DNA from: Yinghuangia sp035454725
Lineage (GTDB): Bacteria > Actinomycetota > Actinomycetes > Streptomycetales > Streptomycetaceae
Reading direction: 5' to 3'
DNA: 64,000 nucleotides
Assembly (NCBI RefSeq): GCF_051388935.1
Contig: NZ_JBPKBI010000013.1
Location: forward strand, 62,001-126,000
The notes beneath the pieces were generated by a model. It made no database searches and was not told the DNA's origin. It worked only from the letters and a program-made list of their open reading frames with translations. Both the position numbers and the translations under genes were made by a program. Below, piece after piece: positions 1 to 8,238 of this stretch (position 1 is the first letter of the stretch; each line of letters opens with the position of its first letter).

Positions 1-391
1 TCGCCCGCGCCTGCGCGGCGCCGGCGTAGACGGTTCGGATGATCGCCAGCACCTGCGGTGCGAGAAGCGCCGCGGCGATCCCCTGGGCGATGCGGGCGGC
101 AACGAGTGTACGGGCGTCGGGAGCGAGGCCGCACGCGACTGAGGCCGCCGTGAAGAGCGCCAGGCCGAGGGTGAACATGCGACGGCGGCCGTGGATGTCG
201 CCGAGTCGGCTGCCGAGGATCAGGCCGGAGCCATACGCCAATCCGTATCCGGCGACCACCCACTCGATGGCGGTGGGTCCGGCATCCAGGTCTTGCTGGG
301 TGGATGGTATTGCGACGTTGACGATGAAGAAGTCGAGGATCGTGACGAAGACCCCGGTCAGCACGAGGGGCAAGGTGCCCGCACGAGGCAT
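1..391 (-). CDS. MFS drug-efflux transporter (DHA2/EmrB-type), N-terminal part only
   Basis: The reverse strand encodes the first 130 residues of a major facilitator transporter; the rest lies beyond the window edge. Visible features are a first membrane helix (LVLTGVFVTILDFFIVNVA), the D-x-x-I-V-N-V-A pattern usual in 14-helix drug-efflux proteins, and the loop motif GSRLGDIHGRRR (MFS motif A). The ATG at 389-391 has AAGGAG a few bases upstream. It is transcribed divergently from the TetR gene at 478, with a palindrome between them, the usual arrangement of an efflux pump and its repressor. The substrate cannot be told from sequence. Confidence 0.85.
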   Translation of the reverse strand, partial: MPRAGTLPLVLTGVFVTILDFFIVNVAIPSTQQDLDAGPTAIEWVVAGYGLAYGSGLILGSRLGDIHGRRRMFTLGLALFTAASVACGLAPDARTLVAARIAQGIAAALLAPQVLAIIRTVYAGAAQARA

Positions 392-430
392 GGCCGCTCC
401 TTGGGGTAGAACGATTGGTATACGCGGATT

Positions 431-452
431 AGATAGACCAGTTGATCTATCT
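431..452. promoter_or_regulatory. Probable TetR operator between efflux gene and regulator
   Basis: AGATAGA and TCTATCT are perfect inverted 7-mers separated by 8 bases, placed between the divergent MFS and TetR starts. Position and symmetry fit an autoregulatory TetR operator; binding is inferred. Confidence 0.55.
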
Positions 453-477
453 GTCAACTGCGTGGGAGACTTGCGCC

Positions 478-1098
478 ATGAGCACGACGCGCCCCGGCCC
501 CCGCGAACGCCTCCTCGACGCCGCCCTCGAACTGACCTACAGCGAAGGCGTGCACGTCGGTGTGGACGCGATCCTGAAGAAGGCTGACGTCGCGCGCCGC
601 TCGCTCTACCAGCACTTCGGCGGCAAGGACGGCCTCGTCGCCGAGACGCTGCACCGGGCCGCGAAGGAGAGCCGCTACCGCGCGGTGATGGACTCGGCCG
701 GCGACGCTCCGCGCGCCCGCGTGCTCGCGGTGTTCGACGAGTTGGAACGGATCACGACGGCCCCGACCTTCCGCGGCTGCCGCTACACCTCGGCGGATCT
801 GGCCCTCGCCGACCGGGACCACCCCGCGCACACGGAAATCCGCCGTTACAAGGACGGCCTGCACGCCCTGTTCGCCGACGAGTTGACCCGCCTCGGCCAT
901 CCCGCCCCCGACCTGGGCGCGGACCAAATCCTCGTGCTTGTGGACGGTGTCCTCGCGCATGCCGTCACCCGTCCCGATGCCCATCCGGCACTGGCGGCGC
1001 GCGAGATCGCGGTGCTCATCCTCGACGCGGCCGGTGATCGGGCGGCACGCGGAACAACGCAGGCTCGTCCCCGGAACGCCGCGCTCTCCCGGGAGTAA
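478..1098 (+). CDS. TetR/AcrR family transcriptional regulator
   Basis: A 206-residue protein with a TetR-type helix-turn-helix at about residues 8-55: ERLLDAALELTYSEGVH, then VDAILKKADVARRSLYQHF and the basic GGKDGLVAE turn. The C-terminal ligand/dimer domain is TetR_C-like. I chose the ATG at 478, preceded by GGGAG at a normal distance, over an upstream ATG at 442 that would overlap the palindromic operator. It probably represses itself and the divergent MFS pump. The inducer is unknown. Confidence 0.88.
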   Translation: MSTTRPGPRERLLDAALELTYSEGVHVGVDAILKKADVARRSLYQHFGGKDGLVAETLHRAAKESRYRAVMDSAGDAPRARVLAVFDELERITTAPTFRGCRYTSADLALADRDHPAHTEIRRYKDGLHALFADELTRLGHPAPDLGADQILVLVDGVLAHAVTRPDAHPALAAREIAVLILDAAGDRAARGTTQARPRNAALSRE

Positions 1099-1227
1099 CC
1101 CGACCCGCGGTACGCAGGACGCCTACGTGACCGAATCACACTGCAAACCGTGCAGCGTCGTGAACCTTGGCGATGAACAGGTTCGGGGCCGCGGCTTCCT
1201 CGACGCTGAAGCCGGGATTCGCGGCCG

Positions 1228-1845
1228 TCAGAGGTGCGGTTTGAACGCTTCGGTGTCCACGGCGAAACCGAACGGGTGGGGGAGCCACAGGCGTTCGCCG
1301 ACAGGGCAGATTGTGGGTGGGGTGTAGCCTCCTGGCCCGGGTTCGGCGTAGAGGAGGACGCGGGCCTGTTTCCGGTCGACGACGAGGTAGAGCGGCACGC
1401 CGGCCTCCGCGTACACCCAGGGCTTTCCGGGGTTTTCGGCGGTGTGGGTGAGCCCGAGGTCGGCGGCGCGGGTCGAGGGGGAGGTGACTTCGGCGAAGAG
1501 CCACACTCCGTCGACGCCTTGGACGTAGCCGTCGGATTCGGGGGCGTGCCGGTCGTAGTCGAGGACGAACAGGTCGGGGATCTTCTTCAGCCCGGCGACG
1601 ACGAAGCCGGCGTCCTGGTTGACGTCGAGGCCGCGTGTGTCGTTGCCTCCCAGGCCGGCGTCGAGTTGGCGGCGCAGTTCGCGGATGATCGCGCCGTGTG
1701 CCAGGTCGGCCGGGCTCATCGCAATGATGCCGGTGGGTGTGGTCTCGAAGCGCACGTCGCCGACGAGTTCCGGGTGGTCGTCGAGCATGCGCAGCAGCCG
1801 GTCGAACATGGCCCGGTTGTCGTCCAAGGGGATGTCGGCGCCCAT
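1228..1845 (-). CDS. Uma2 family PD-(D/E)xK nuclease-fold protein
   Basis: A 205-residue protein typical of the Uma2/DUF820 family, which is expanded in actinomycetes and cyanobacteria. Recognisable elements are the start with RLLRMLDDHPELVGDVRFE, the segment KKIPDLFVLDYD carrying the core aspartate, LFAEVTSPSTRAADLG (E-V-x-S strand), the AGVPLYLVVDRKQ strand, and a C-terminal LPHPFGFAVDTEAF. These fit a restriction-endonuclease-like fold with D and E/xVxS metal residues. Its biological role is unknown and no partner methylase or transposon is adjacent. The ATG at 1843-1845 was chosen because family homology begins just after it; no strong ribosome binding site is seen. Confidence 0.8.
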   Translation of the reverse strand: MGADIPLDDNRAMFDRLLRMLDDHPELVGDVRFETTPTGIIAMSPADLAHGAIIRELRRQLDAGLGGNDTRGLDVNQDAGFVVAGLKKIPDLFVLDYDRHAPESDGYVQGVDGVWLFAEVTSPSTRAADLGLTHTAENPGKPWVYAEAGVPLYLVVDRKQARVLLYAEPGPGGYTPPTICPVGERLWLPHPFGFAVDTEAFKPHL

Positions 1846-2060
1846 GCGCCTGAGTCTACTGCCGGGCCGGTCACCCAATTTCGCCCCATCGCTCCGGGCG
1901 TCAGCGCTCCCGACGAGGTGCGGCCGGCCATGGGTAACTCCGTCGCCGTGAGGCCAAGCCACGCGGACTTTGGCGTGAAGTGAGTGCAGGTGCGGATGGT
2001 GAATGCCGGGTCCGCGTGTCGCAGCTCATGACCCCGAAGACGAGCCGGTCCGGCGGTTCG

Positions 2061-2558
2061 TCACAGGAACGCGGCGGTGCTGCCGCCGAGTGGCATGGGG
2101 TTCATGCCGAGCTTGCGGTGGTCCCAGGAGCGGGTCCGGCTGGCGTTCACGCGGACGGCGACGCGGTTGTGCAGCATGACCTCGACCAACGGCCGCGCCG
2201 CTTCGGTGTACGGGCCGTGGTAGCGCTCCCAGATGCTCACGCCCACCGCGAACAGCGCCTCGGGGTCGTCGACGATCTCGGCGGTACCGTCCAGGGAGAC
2301 GCCGCGCAACTGGTCGTAGGTATGGCCGGATTCGACCATCACCGTCACCCTCGGGTCGCGGCGCAGGTTCGCGGCCTTCTGCGACTTGGCCTTGGTCTCG
2401 AACCAGATGACGCCGTCGATCACCGCGTACCACATGGCCACCAGATGCGGCCGGCCGTCCTGACCGAGGGTGGCCAGGGTCGCCACCCGCTGCTCCCGGA
2501 GGAACTCGGTGACCTCCGGTGCGGACATGGTGATCTGCTTGCGCTGGTTCACGCCCAT
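2061..2558 (-). CDS. PPOX-class F420-dependent oxidoreductase (FMN-binding split barrel)
   Basis: A 165-residue split beta-barrel protein. The opening LREQRVATLATLGQDGRPHLV and the following VIWFETKAKSQKAANLRRD match the flavin/F420-binding strands and loops of the pyridoxamine-phosphate-oxidase-like superfamily in actinomycetes. VTVMVE and LDGTAEIVDDPE follow in the usual order. The ATG at 2556-2558 has an ACGGAG ribosome site 9 bases upstream, while the later ATG at 2526-2528 has none. It is divergent from the TetR gene at 2648, suggesting that regulator controls it. Substrate unknown. Confidence 0.82.
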   Translation of the reverse strand: MGVNQRKQITMSAPEVTEFLREQRVATLATLGQDGRPHLVAMWYAVIDGVIWFETKAKSQKAANLRRDPRVTVMVESGHTYDQLRGVSLDGTAEIVDDPEALFAVGVSIWERYHGPYTEAARPLVEVMLHNRVAVRVNASRTRSWDHRKLGMNPMPLGGSTAAFL

Positions 2559-2624
2559 ACGGAACGGCTCCGTTCGGTCGGCCCCCGGGCGCACGGGCAC
2601 GCCGGCCCTCACTTGCCCCCGAAT

Positions 2625-2654
2625 GAGACAGAGTTCACTATGAGACTATGTCTC
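2625..2654. promoter_or_regulatory. Candidate TetR operator in divergent promoter
   Basis: GAGACA and TGTCTC form inverted half-sites 18 bases apart, the second overlapping the first codons of the TetR gene. An ATGAGAC direct repeat also occurs. Location between divergent genes suggests autorepression; inferred only. Confidence 0.4.
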
Positions 2655-3268
2655 GCAGTGAAGCGCAGGGCCTGCAAAATCGCAAGAGGCGCGCGACGGC
2701 CGCCCGTATCGCCGCCTCCGCGGCGCGGCTGGTCGCCGAACGCGGACTGGCCGCCACCACCGTCGACGTGATCGCCGACGACGCGGACGTGGCCCGGGCC
2801 ACCTTCTTCCGTTACTACGACGCGAAGGAGAAGGCCGTCGCGGAAGGCATCACCGGCCCCGTGCTCGACCGCCTCGTCACCACCATCGCCGCGCAGCCCC
2901 CGCACCTGGACGCGATGGGCGCGATCACCGCGGCCTTCCGCGAGATCGCCGAACGCAACCCGCCCAGCTACGGCCGGATCCGCGAGTTCGCGCGCCTGAC
3001 CCGCTCGTCGAACATCCTCGACGCGTGGGTGCTGCACGCCTACCGCCGCTACGAGACCGCCATCGCCGAGGCCATCGCCCCGCGCTTCCCGCACCTTGCC
3101 GACCACGACCCACGCCCCCGGATGACCGCCGCGATGACCATGGCCGCCGTACGCATCTCCCTCGACGACTGGATCCGGCACGGAGGCTCGCTCACCACCC
3201 GCATCAGCACCGCCCTGCACTGCGTCACCGTCGGCCCCCCACCCCAAGGCGCCCCGGAAGTGCAGTGA
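2648..3268 (+). CDS. TetR family transcriptional regulator
   Basis: A 206-residue regulator. The N-terminal helix-turn-helix is clear: RIAASAARLVAERGLAATT, VDVIADDADVARATFFRYY, then DAKEKAVAEG. The C-terminal helical domain resembles those of MftR/AcrR-like actinobacterial regulators. No Shine-Dalgarno sequence is seen before the ATG at 2648, so the transcript may be leaderless. The inverted repeat overlapping the start suggests self-repression and control of the divergent F420-dependent oxidoreductase. Confidence 0.85.
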   Translation: MSRSEAQGLQNRKRRATAARIAASAARLVAERGLAATTVDVIADDADVARATFFRYYDAKEKAVAEGITGPVLDRLVTTIAAQPPHLDAMGAITAAFREIAERNPPSYGRIREFARLTRSSNILDAWVLHAYRRYETAIAEAIAPRFPHLADHDPRPRMTAAMTMAAVRISLDDWIRHGGSLTTRISTALHCVTVGPPPQGAPEVQ

Positions 3269-3609
3269 CGTGGTTCCCGCTGCTCGGGGACCACGTGCAG
3301 GGCGTCGTCGCCCGGCGCCGTGAAGACCGTCCGGTCCGGGGCTCCGCGGGGGTGCGGTCATCGCGCGCAGCAAGTGTCGCGGTCCGTCCCGCAGTTCGCC
3401 GCCTTCGCCGTGCGGGATCCGGCGGCGCACGTTCGCCGCGACCCCGAGCGCCGGCACATCGCCGCAGCCGCTCGTACCGTCGTCCGCACCACCCGAACCC
3501 GCCACGGCACCATGCTCGTCGGCAGTCGGACGGGCGGCAACCGCCTTCTCCCGCCCGCTGTTTCGCCGCGTCGCCGGACCGTCGCGCGGTGTTGGACGCG
3601 CGGATCCCG
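3269..3609. other. Intergenic stretch without a convincing gene
   Basis: High-GC sequence between the TetR gene and the small Zn-ribbon gene. Open frames exist on both strands but show no recognisable motif, no ribosome site and no coherent codon pattern. Confidence 0.5.
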
Positions 3610-3747
3610 TCAGCCGCCCGCGCCTTGGCCCGTGCCCCGGCAAGTCGAACAATCGACCCACTCGCGGCGTTCGACGACCTTGCCGTCCTTGACCTCGGTG
3701 ACGAGCCGGTAGTAGCCCTTGCGGCCCCCGCACACGCCGCACTCCAT
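3610..3747 (-). CDS. Small CxxC...CxxC zinc-ribbon-like protein
   Basis: A 45-residue protein beginning MECGVCGGRKGYYRLV and ending with DCSTCRGTGQGAGG. The two C-x-x-C knuckles, each followed by a glycine-rich turn (CGVCGG, CSTCRGTG), resemble half of a DnaJ-type zinc finger, so structural zinc binding is likely. The start is fixed by GGAGGG six bases upstream of the ATG. A longer frame to 3801 lacks such a site. Function unknown; it is divergent from the small gene at 3819. Confidence 0.6.
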   Translation of the reverse strand: MECGVCGGRKGYYRLVTEVKDGKVVERREWVDCSTCRGTGQGAGG

Positions 3748-3818
3748 GGAACGCCCTCCGTCCGCCTCAACGGCCGTTACCGTGAGTGTAGAACCCCTCA
3801 CGGCAGACGGAGAATCCC

Positions 3819-4028
3819 GTGGACGACAACAACGGCTGGCGGAACACTTGGCCTTTCCGATGTCACGACGACGTGCCGCACGCCTGGAAGTACAACGGCG
3901 AGTACGTGCCGGGCAAACCCTGGTCGAAGTACTGCGCGGTGTGCTTCATGGTGAAAGCCGGCAACACGACCGACAACGACCCCACTTCCGAGGCGGCCGT
4001 CGTGTCGCCCCTGGCGAACGGCGGATGA
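3819..4028 (+). CDS. Small conserved-looking hypothetical protein (69 aa)
   Basis: A GTG-started frame preceded by ACGGAGA at good spacing. The product has many aromatic residues (WRNTWPFRCHDD, HAWKYNGEY, KPWSKYCAVCF) and three cysteines, two as C-x-x-C, giving a composition unlike a random high-GC frame. I do not recognise the family. It lies divergent to the 45-residue CxxC protein, so the pair may share a promoter region at 3748-3818. Confidence 0.5.
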   Translation: MDDNNGWRNTWPFRCHDDVPHAWKYNGEYVPGKPWSKYCAVCFMVKAGNTTDNDPTSEAAVVSPLANGG

Positions 4029-4424
4029 CCGCACGGCTGTTGCCCACCCGATGCCGCCTCGCGAAGCCTCGGAACGCGGAGCCGTGCCAAGTAACCCCGC
4101 CGGGTCCCGCCCGCGGCGCACCGGAACCCCTACCGTGTGCCCTCCGCGTACCCCGCGGGGCGGGAGCCGCGTTCGTGCCGGGCGCCGACGGCCTGCGGCA
4201 TTCGCGTTTTCGCGCGTGACCCCGGACACTTTCCCTACGAAACCGACCGATAAGCGATGACCGGAAGTAGCGCCTCGGTGCCATTCCGGTCAGCTCGGAA
4301 CCCTCGGCGGCCGGGACGACCACCGAGCAGCGATGATGGGACTGCCTTCGTCGCATCTCCGCGCTGTGCAGGGTGGCGCCGCGCTTGGGGAGATCATGGT
4401 CAACAGGGCGGAAGAAGGGGTGCC
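4029..4424. other. Intergenic stretch, no gene recognised
   Basis: About 400 bases upstream of the prim-pol gene. No frame with plausible motifs or ribosome site was seen; it presumably contains the promoter of the downstream gene. Confidence 0.45.
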
Positions 4425-5132
4425 ATGGACCGTACGGATCGCATCGGCAAGCGGGCCCGAGTGGCCGGATGGCTGCGCCGCGCACAGCGACGGGACCCGG
4501 AGGCCGGGCGCGACAGCCGTGCGGACCTGCTCCTGGAGGTCGTACGCCTCGGCTGGCCGGTATGCCCGGCCGCGCACCCGCTGGAGTACGGCTGTTCCTG
4601 TGACCGCGTCGGATGCCCGTCGCCCGGCATGCACCCGCTCTCCTCCGCCTGGCAGACCCAGGCCACATCCGACGCCGCGCAGGTGACCCGCTGGCTCGAC
4701 CGCTATCCGGACGCGAACTTCGTCACCGCGACCGGTGTCGCCCACGACGTCCTCGACGTCCCGGCCGAGGCCGGCGAGATCGCTCTCGAAGCGCTGGGCG
4801 ACGAAGTCGGCCCGGTCGTCGCGTGCGGCCCCGACCGCCATCTGTTCTTCACCGCCACCCGCGGCACCCCCGTCGACGAGGACGAATGGTGGCCGTGCGA
4901 GCTCGACTGCCACCCGGAAACCCTCGACGAACACCCGGGCCTGCGCTGGCACTGCCGGGGCAGCTATGTGCTGCTGCCGCCGTCCGGCCACCCGTCCGGT
5001 GCCGCCGTGAGCTGGATCCGCGGCCCCGAGGCCCCGCTGCCCGACCCGCTGCGGGTGCTGGACGTGCTGACCGACGCCTGCGACACGGTCGGTGCCGGTT
5101 CGACCGACTCGCGCTGGCTGATGGGAATGTGA
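4425..5132 (+). CDS. Bifunctional DNA primase/polymerase (prim-pol) domain protein
   Basis: A 235-residue single-domain protein resembling actinobacterial prim-pol N-terminal-domain proteins: ADLLLEVVRLGWPVCPAAHP, a cysteine cluster (CSCDRVGCPSPGMHPL), then VTRWLDRYPDANFVTATG and HDVLDVPAEAGEIALEALG. Family members often carry the same Cys-rich loop and a G-x-x-V-LDVP strand. No helicase domain follows, unlike plasmid or phage primases. The ATG at 4425 is preceded by AAGGGG at short spacing. Whether the catalytic acidic residues suffice for polymerase activity cannot be judged here. Confidence 0.75.
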   Translation: MDRTDRIGKRARVAGWLRRAQRRDPEAGRDSRADLLLEVVRLGWPVCPAAHPLEYGCSCDRVGCPSPGMHPLSSAWQTQATSDAAQVTRWLDRYPDANFVTATGVAHDVLDVPAEAGEIALEALGDEVGPVVACGPDRHLFFTATRGTPVDEDEWWPCELDCHPETLDEHPGLRWHCRGSYVLLPPSGHPSGAAVSWIRGPEAPLPDPLRVLDVLTDACDTVGAGSTDSRWLMGM

Positions 5133-5136
5133 CCGC

Positions 5137-5162
5137 CCGCCGGGCACGGCTGTGCCCGGCGG
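5137..5162. terminator. Bidirectional hairpin terminator
   Basis: Perfect 11-bp stem CCGCCGGGCAC / GTGCCCGGCGG with a GGCT loop, placed between the convergent prim-pol and lipoprotein genes. GC-rich stems without a U-tract are usual in Streptomyces. Confidence 0.7.
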
Positions 5163-5198
5163 CACGCGTGTCGCCCGGTCGCCCGCGGGATCGCGCGT

Positions 5199-6212
5199 TC
5201 ACTCGCCTTCGGCGCCGATGAGCCCCGACATCGTGGCCACCAGCCGGACCTGCCCCTCGCCCACCGGCGGCACGACCGCCGCGTATCCGGTCAGCCGGTG
5301 CTCGGTCACGGACTTCTTCGGTGGCGCGGCCATGAACGCCTGCTGTTCCGGTTCGATCTCGCCCAGGACGTTGGGCGGTTGGACCGTCAGCTTCATGCTG
5401 TGCGCCACCGCGAAGAGCACCAGCGCGCCGCCGCCCTTGGTCCGGATCGCGAGCGGCGGGAAGTGCGCGGCGGGCGTGTCGATGAACTGCCGTACGAATC
5501 CGTTCTGCACGGGTTCCTCGCGCAACTTGCGCTGCTCCGTCGTGCTCGGCCCGTCGGCGAACAGGCCCGCCCATGCCTGACCATCCGTCAGGTACGCGGT
5601 CAACGCGCCCGCGGCGTCTCGCGGCGTGACGACCAACCCGGCTGTGTCGGCGGGGACTTCCACGACGTGGCCCTTCGCGTCGCGATAGGGCTCGGGGAAC
5701 GTCTCACCGGGCCGCAGGGTCGGCCCCCAGGCCGCCTGCCACGGCGCGTCCGGGTTCTGCTTGGTGAAGACCAGCAGCATCGGGCGCGCGTTCGGGTACG
5801 ACGGCGTGTTGTGCACCGCGAACCACTTGGGCCAGCCGATCGTCCGGGGTATCCAGAAGTCCGGCTGATCGTGCGTGAACTGCGGGATCTCACGCGTCAG
5901 TTGGGGATCGGTGAACTGCATGATCCGCAGCGACGCCTGGTCGATCGCGCCGACCGGCCCGGTCTCGATCTGCGCGTTGAGCGCCAAGTCGCGCTTGGCG
6001 TACACCTCGTTGTTGCGCGCGTCGAACTCCGCGAGCACCTGGGCCGCTTCGCGGGCGTCCAGCGGCGCGACACGGGTGTGCTCACCGTCGACGGTGACGC
6101 ACCCGGTGACGGCGAACACGAGCAGGACCGCGAACAGCGCGGCGAGCAGCGGGACGGGCCGGGTGGGCGGCACGGATATCTGCCGATGTGAAGTGTGTGC
6201 GGTACGAGCCAC
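5199..6212 (-). CDS. Secreted lipoprotein (DUF8094-like)
   Basis: A 337-residue protein with a lipoprotein signal: basic N-terminus, hydrophobic LLAALFAVLLVFAVTGC with the lipobox cysteine at about residue 38. The mature part has PKWFAVHNTPSYPNARPMLLVF, PWQAAWGPTLRPGE and a C-terminal HRLTGYAAVVPPVGEGQVRLV. I know similar Streptomyces lipoproteins next to methionine aminopeptidase, but their function is not established. The GTG start lies 10 bases after the map stop, so the two genes are probably co-transcribed. Confidence 0.75.
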   Translation of the reverse strand: MARTAHTSHRQISVPPTRPVPLLAALFAVLLVFAVTGCVTVDGEHTRVAPLDAREAAQVLAEFDARNNEVYAKRDLALNAQIETGPVGAIDQASLRIMQFTDPQLTREIPQFTHDQPDFWIPRTIGWPKWFAVHNTPSYPNARPMLLVFTKQNPDAPWQAAWGPTLRPGETFPEPYRDAKGHVVEVPADTAGLVVTPRDAAGALTAYLTDGQAWAGLFADGPSTTEQRKLREEPVQNGFVRQFIDTPAAHFPPLAIRTKGGGALVLFAVAHSMKLTVQPPNVLGEIEPEQQAFMAAPPKKSVTEHRLTGYAAVVPPVGEGQVRLVATMSGLIGAEGE

Positions 6213-6222
6213 GACGGGGAGA

Positions 6223-7071
6223 CTACGGCAGCGTCAGGATCTCCGCGCCGGCGTCCGTGATGACGATGGTGTGTTCGAACTGCGCGGTGCGCTTGCGGTC
6301 CTTGGTCACGACGGTCCAGCCGTCGTCCCACATGTCGTATTCGTGGGTCCCCAGCGTCAGCATCGGCTCGATCGTGAACGTCATGCCCGGCTCCATGACG
6401 GTGACCGCCCGAGGGTCGTCGTAGTGCGGGATGATCAGGCCGGAGTGGAACGTCGAGTTGATGCCGTGGCCGGTGAAGTCGCGTACGACGCCGTAGCCGA
6501 ACCGCTTGGCGTACGACTCGATCACGCGCCCGATGACGTTGATCTGCCGGCCCGCCCGCGCCGCCTTGATGCCCCGGTGCAGCGCTTCCTGTGTGCGTTC
6601 GACGAGCAGCCGCGACTCCTCGTCGACGTCCCCGACCAGGTACGTCGCATCGGTGTCGCCGTGCACCCCGTGGATGAACACGGTGACGTCGAGGTTGACG
6701 ATGTCGCCGTCCTCCAGCCGCGTGGTGTCCGGGATGCCGTGGCAGATGACCTCGTTGACCGAGGTGCAGATCGTCTTCGGGAAGCCGCGGTAGCCCAGGC
6801 ACGAGGGGTACGCGCCGTGGTCGAGGATGTACTCGTGGGCGACGCGGTCCAGTTCGTCCGTCGTCACACCGGGCGCGACGTGCTTGGCGGCCTCCACCAG
6901 CGACCCGGCGGCGATCCGCCCCGCGATACGCATCTTCTCGATGGTTTCCGCGCTCTGCACGTCGGAACCCTCGTAGCGCGCGGGCGCCGCCTTGCCGACG
7001 TACTCCGGCCGCGGGATGTCGGCGGGCACGGTACGGATCGGGGTGGGCTTGCCGGGAACGAGAGTGGCCAT
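6223..7071 (-). CDS. map: Type I methionine aminopeptidase
   Basis: Removes the initiator methionine from nascent proteins in the cytoplasm. The 282-residue protein has the pita-bread fold signatures: ICTSVNEVICHGIPD, NLDVTVFIHGVHGDTDATY (two metal aspartates), FTGHGINSTFH (metal histidine), MTFTIEPMLTLG and AQFEHTIVITDAG (two metal glutamates), so all five ligands are present. The N-terminus MATLVPGKPTPIRTVPADIPR is the short extension usual in actinobacterial MetAP1. The ATG at 7069-7071 was preferred to upstream in-frame codons. A lipoprotein gene follows closely. Confidence 0.93.
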   Translation of the reverse strand: MATLVPGKPTPIRTVPADIPRPEYVGKAAPARYEGSDVQSAETIEKMRIAGRIAAGSLVEAAKHVAPGVTTDELDRVAHEYILDHGAYPSCLGYRGFPKTICTSVNEVICHGIPDTTRLEDGDIVNLDVTVFIHGVHGDTDATYLVGDVDEESRLLVERTQEALHRGIKAARAGRQINVIGRVIESYAKRFGYGVVRDFTGHGINSTFHSGLIIPHYDDPRAVTVMEPGMTFTIEPMLTLGTHEYDMWDDGWTVVTKDRKRTAQFEHTIVITDAGAEILTLP

Positions 7072-7159
7072 GAAAAGCGAGTGTAACGACCGTGCGTCGG
7101 GCAGCATCACCCGCGAGCACGCACGGACGAACGGCGGACGAACGGCAGGGGAGTGCGTC

Positions 7160-7378
7160 ATGTTCGGGTGGTGGCGGCGGCCGAAGGGCCGCGAGAACGA
7201 ATGGTTCTACTGCGTGCGGCACGGCCGGGTCGAAGAGGGGCCGGAGTGCCGGGCGCTCGACCGGTGGGGCCCGTACGACACGCGGGAGGAAGCCGAACAC
7301 GCACTGGAGACCGCGCACGAGCGCAACCAGTCGTGGGAGAGCGACCCGCAGTGGAACGACCGGAAGCCCCAGGACTGA
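7160..7378 (+). CDS. Small hypothetical protein divergent from map
   Basis: A 72-residue protein, MFGWWRRPKGRENEWFYC..., rich in Trp/Arg/Glu, with WGPYDTREEAEHALETAHER forming a helix that recalls the end of SPOR-like or DUF-type small domains. AGGGGAG lies seven bases before the ATG at 7160. It is divergent from map across about 90 bases. Function unknown, but composition and ribosome site support a real gene. Confidence 0.6.
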   Translation: MFGWWRRPKGRENEWFYCVRHGRVEEGPECRALDRWGPYDTREEAEHALETAHERNQSWESDPQWNDRKPQD

Positions 7379-7596
7379 GCGGCGGCTGTGAGCGGATCCG
7401 ATCAGTCCCGAGCAGGACCGGGCGGCATCGCGTCCATGTGAGTCCTGTGGACCCGGACCGGCGAACCGCATGGGCCGGCTCCCCGGACTGCCGCACGCCC
7501 GCGACCGGGGGCCGATCCGAGAAGCACGACGGCTTCGGAGCGCGGCCCGGCGGCGCGGGCGTGCAAGGCGGGCGATCGGTCGGGGCTAACCCACGG

Positions 7597-8238
7597 CTAC
7601 CTCGCGGCGCCGACGCGGCGCGGCATCGAGGTCTTCCGGGCCATGGCGGTTCCGGCGGTCCTGGCCGTGGTCGCGGTCTTGCGGGCGGTGCGCTTCGTCG
7701 CGGGGCCGCGCATCGCGGTCGACTTGCGGGCCGGTGCCTTGCGGGCGGTCTTCTTGACAGCGGACTTCAGCGCGCCGACCTTCTTCGCGACGGTCTTCCT
7801 GGCGGTGGTCTTCTTCGCCGAGGTGCTCTTGGCCTTCTTGACGACGGACTTCTTCGTGGGCGTGCGGCCACCCGCCATCGAGCTCCTGGCGCCGGCCCGG
7901 TTCGCCGTCGTCTTCTTCGCGGACGCGGACGCGGTGCGTGCGGCGGCCTTCGCGGTGCGCTTGGCGGTGCGCTTGGCGGCGGTCTTCTTCGACACGGCCT
8001 TCGACACCGCCTTCGCGGTCTTCCGAGCGGGCGCCTTCGCCGACTGCGACATCACGGCGCTGGTCCGGTCGTCCACCTCGCTCATCGCGTCCATGCGCTG
8101 CACGGAGCGCAGTGCGGTCATCGCCTCGCGCTTGGTCGAGTACCCAGGGGACTTCGCGAGTGTGGTGCCGTCGGCGGCTGCCACGACGAAGCTGTACTTG
8201 CCCGTACGGCCCTTGCTGAGAACGAACTTTGCCGGCAT
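7597..8238 (-). CDS. DUF1508 domain fused to histone-H1-like Ala/Lys-rich tail
   Basis: A 213-residue protein. Residues 1-50 (FVLSKGRTGKYSFVVAAADG, then YSTKREAMTALRSVQR) form one DUF1508/YegP-type repeat, normally found in tandem. From about residue 65 the chain is almost only Ala, Lys, Arg, Thr and Ser (AKRTAKRTAKAAARTASASA, KKTTARKTVAKKVG), like eukaryotic H1 tails and the tails of actinobacterial HupS or Lsr2-associated proteins. DNA binding through this tail is likely. The ATG at 8236-8238 has GGGAGG six bases upstream. An AT-rich promoter region lies at about 8280-8350. Its role, probably nucleoid organisation or stress, is inferred. Confidence 0.75.
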   Translation of the reverse strand: MPAKFVLSKGRTGKYSFVVAAADGTTLAKSPGYSTKREAMTALRSVQRMDAMSEVDDRTSAVMSQSAKAPARKTAKAVSKAVSKKTAAKRTAKRTAKAAARTASASAKKTTANRAGARSSMAGGRTPTKKSVVKKAKSTSAKKTTARKTVAKKVGALKSAVKKTARKAPARKSTAMRGPATKRTARKTATTARTAGTAMARKTSMPRRVGAAR

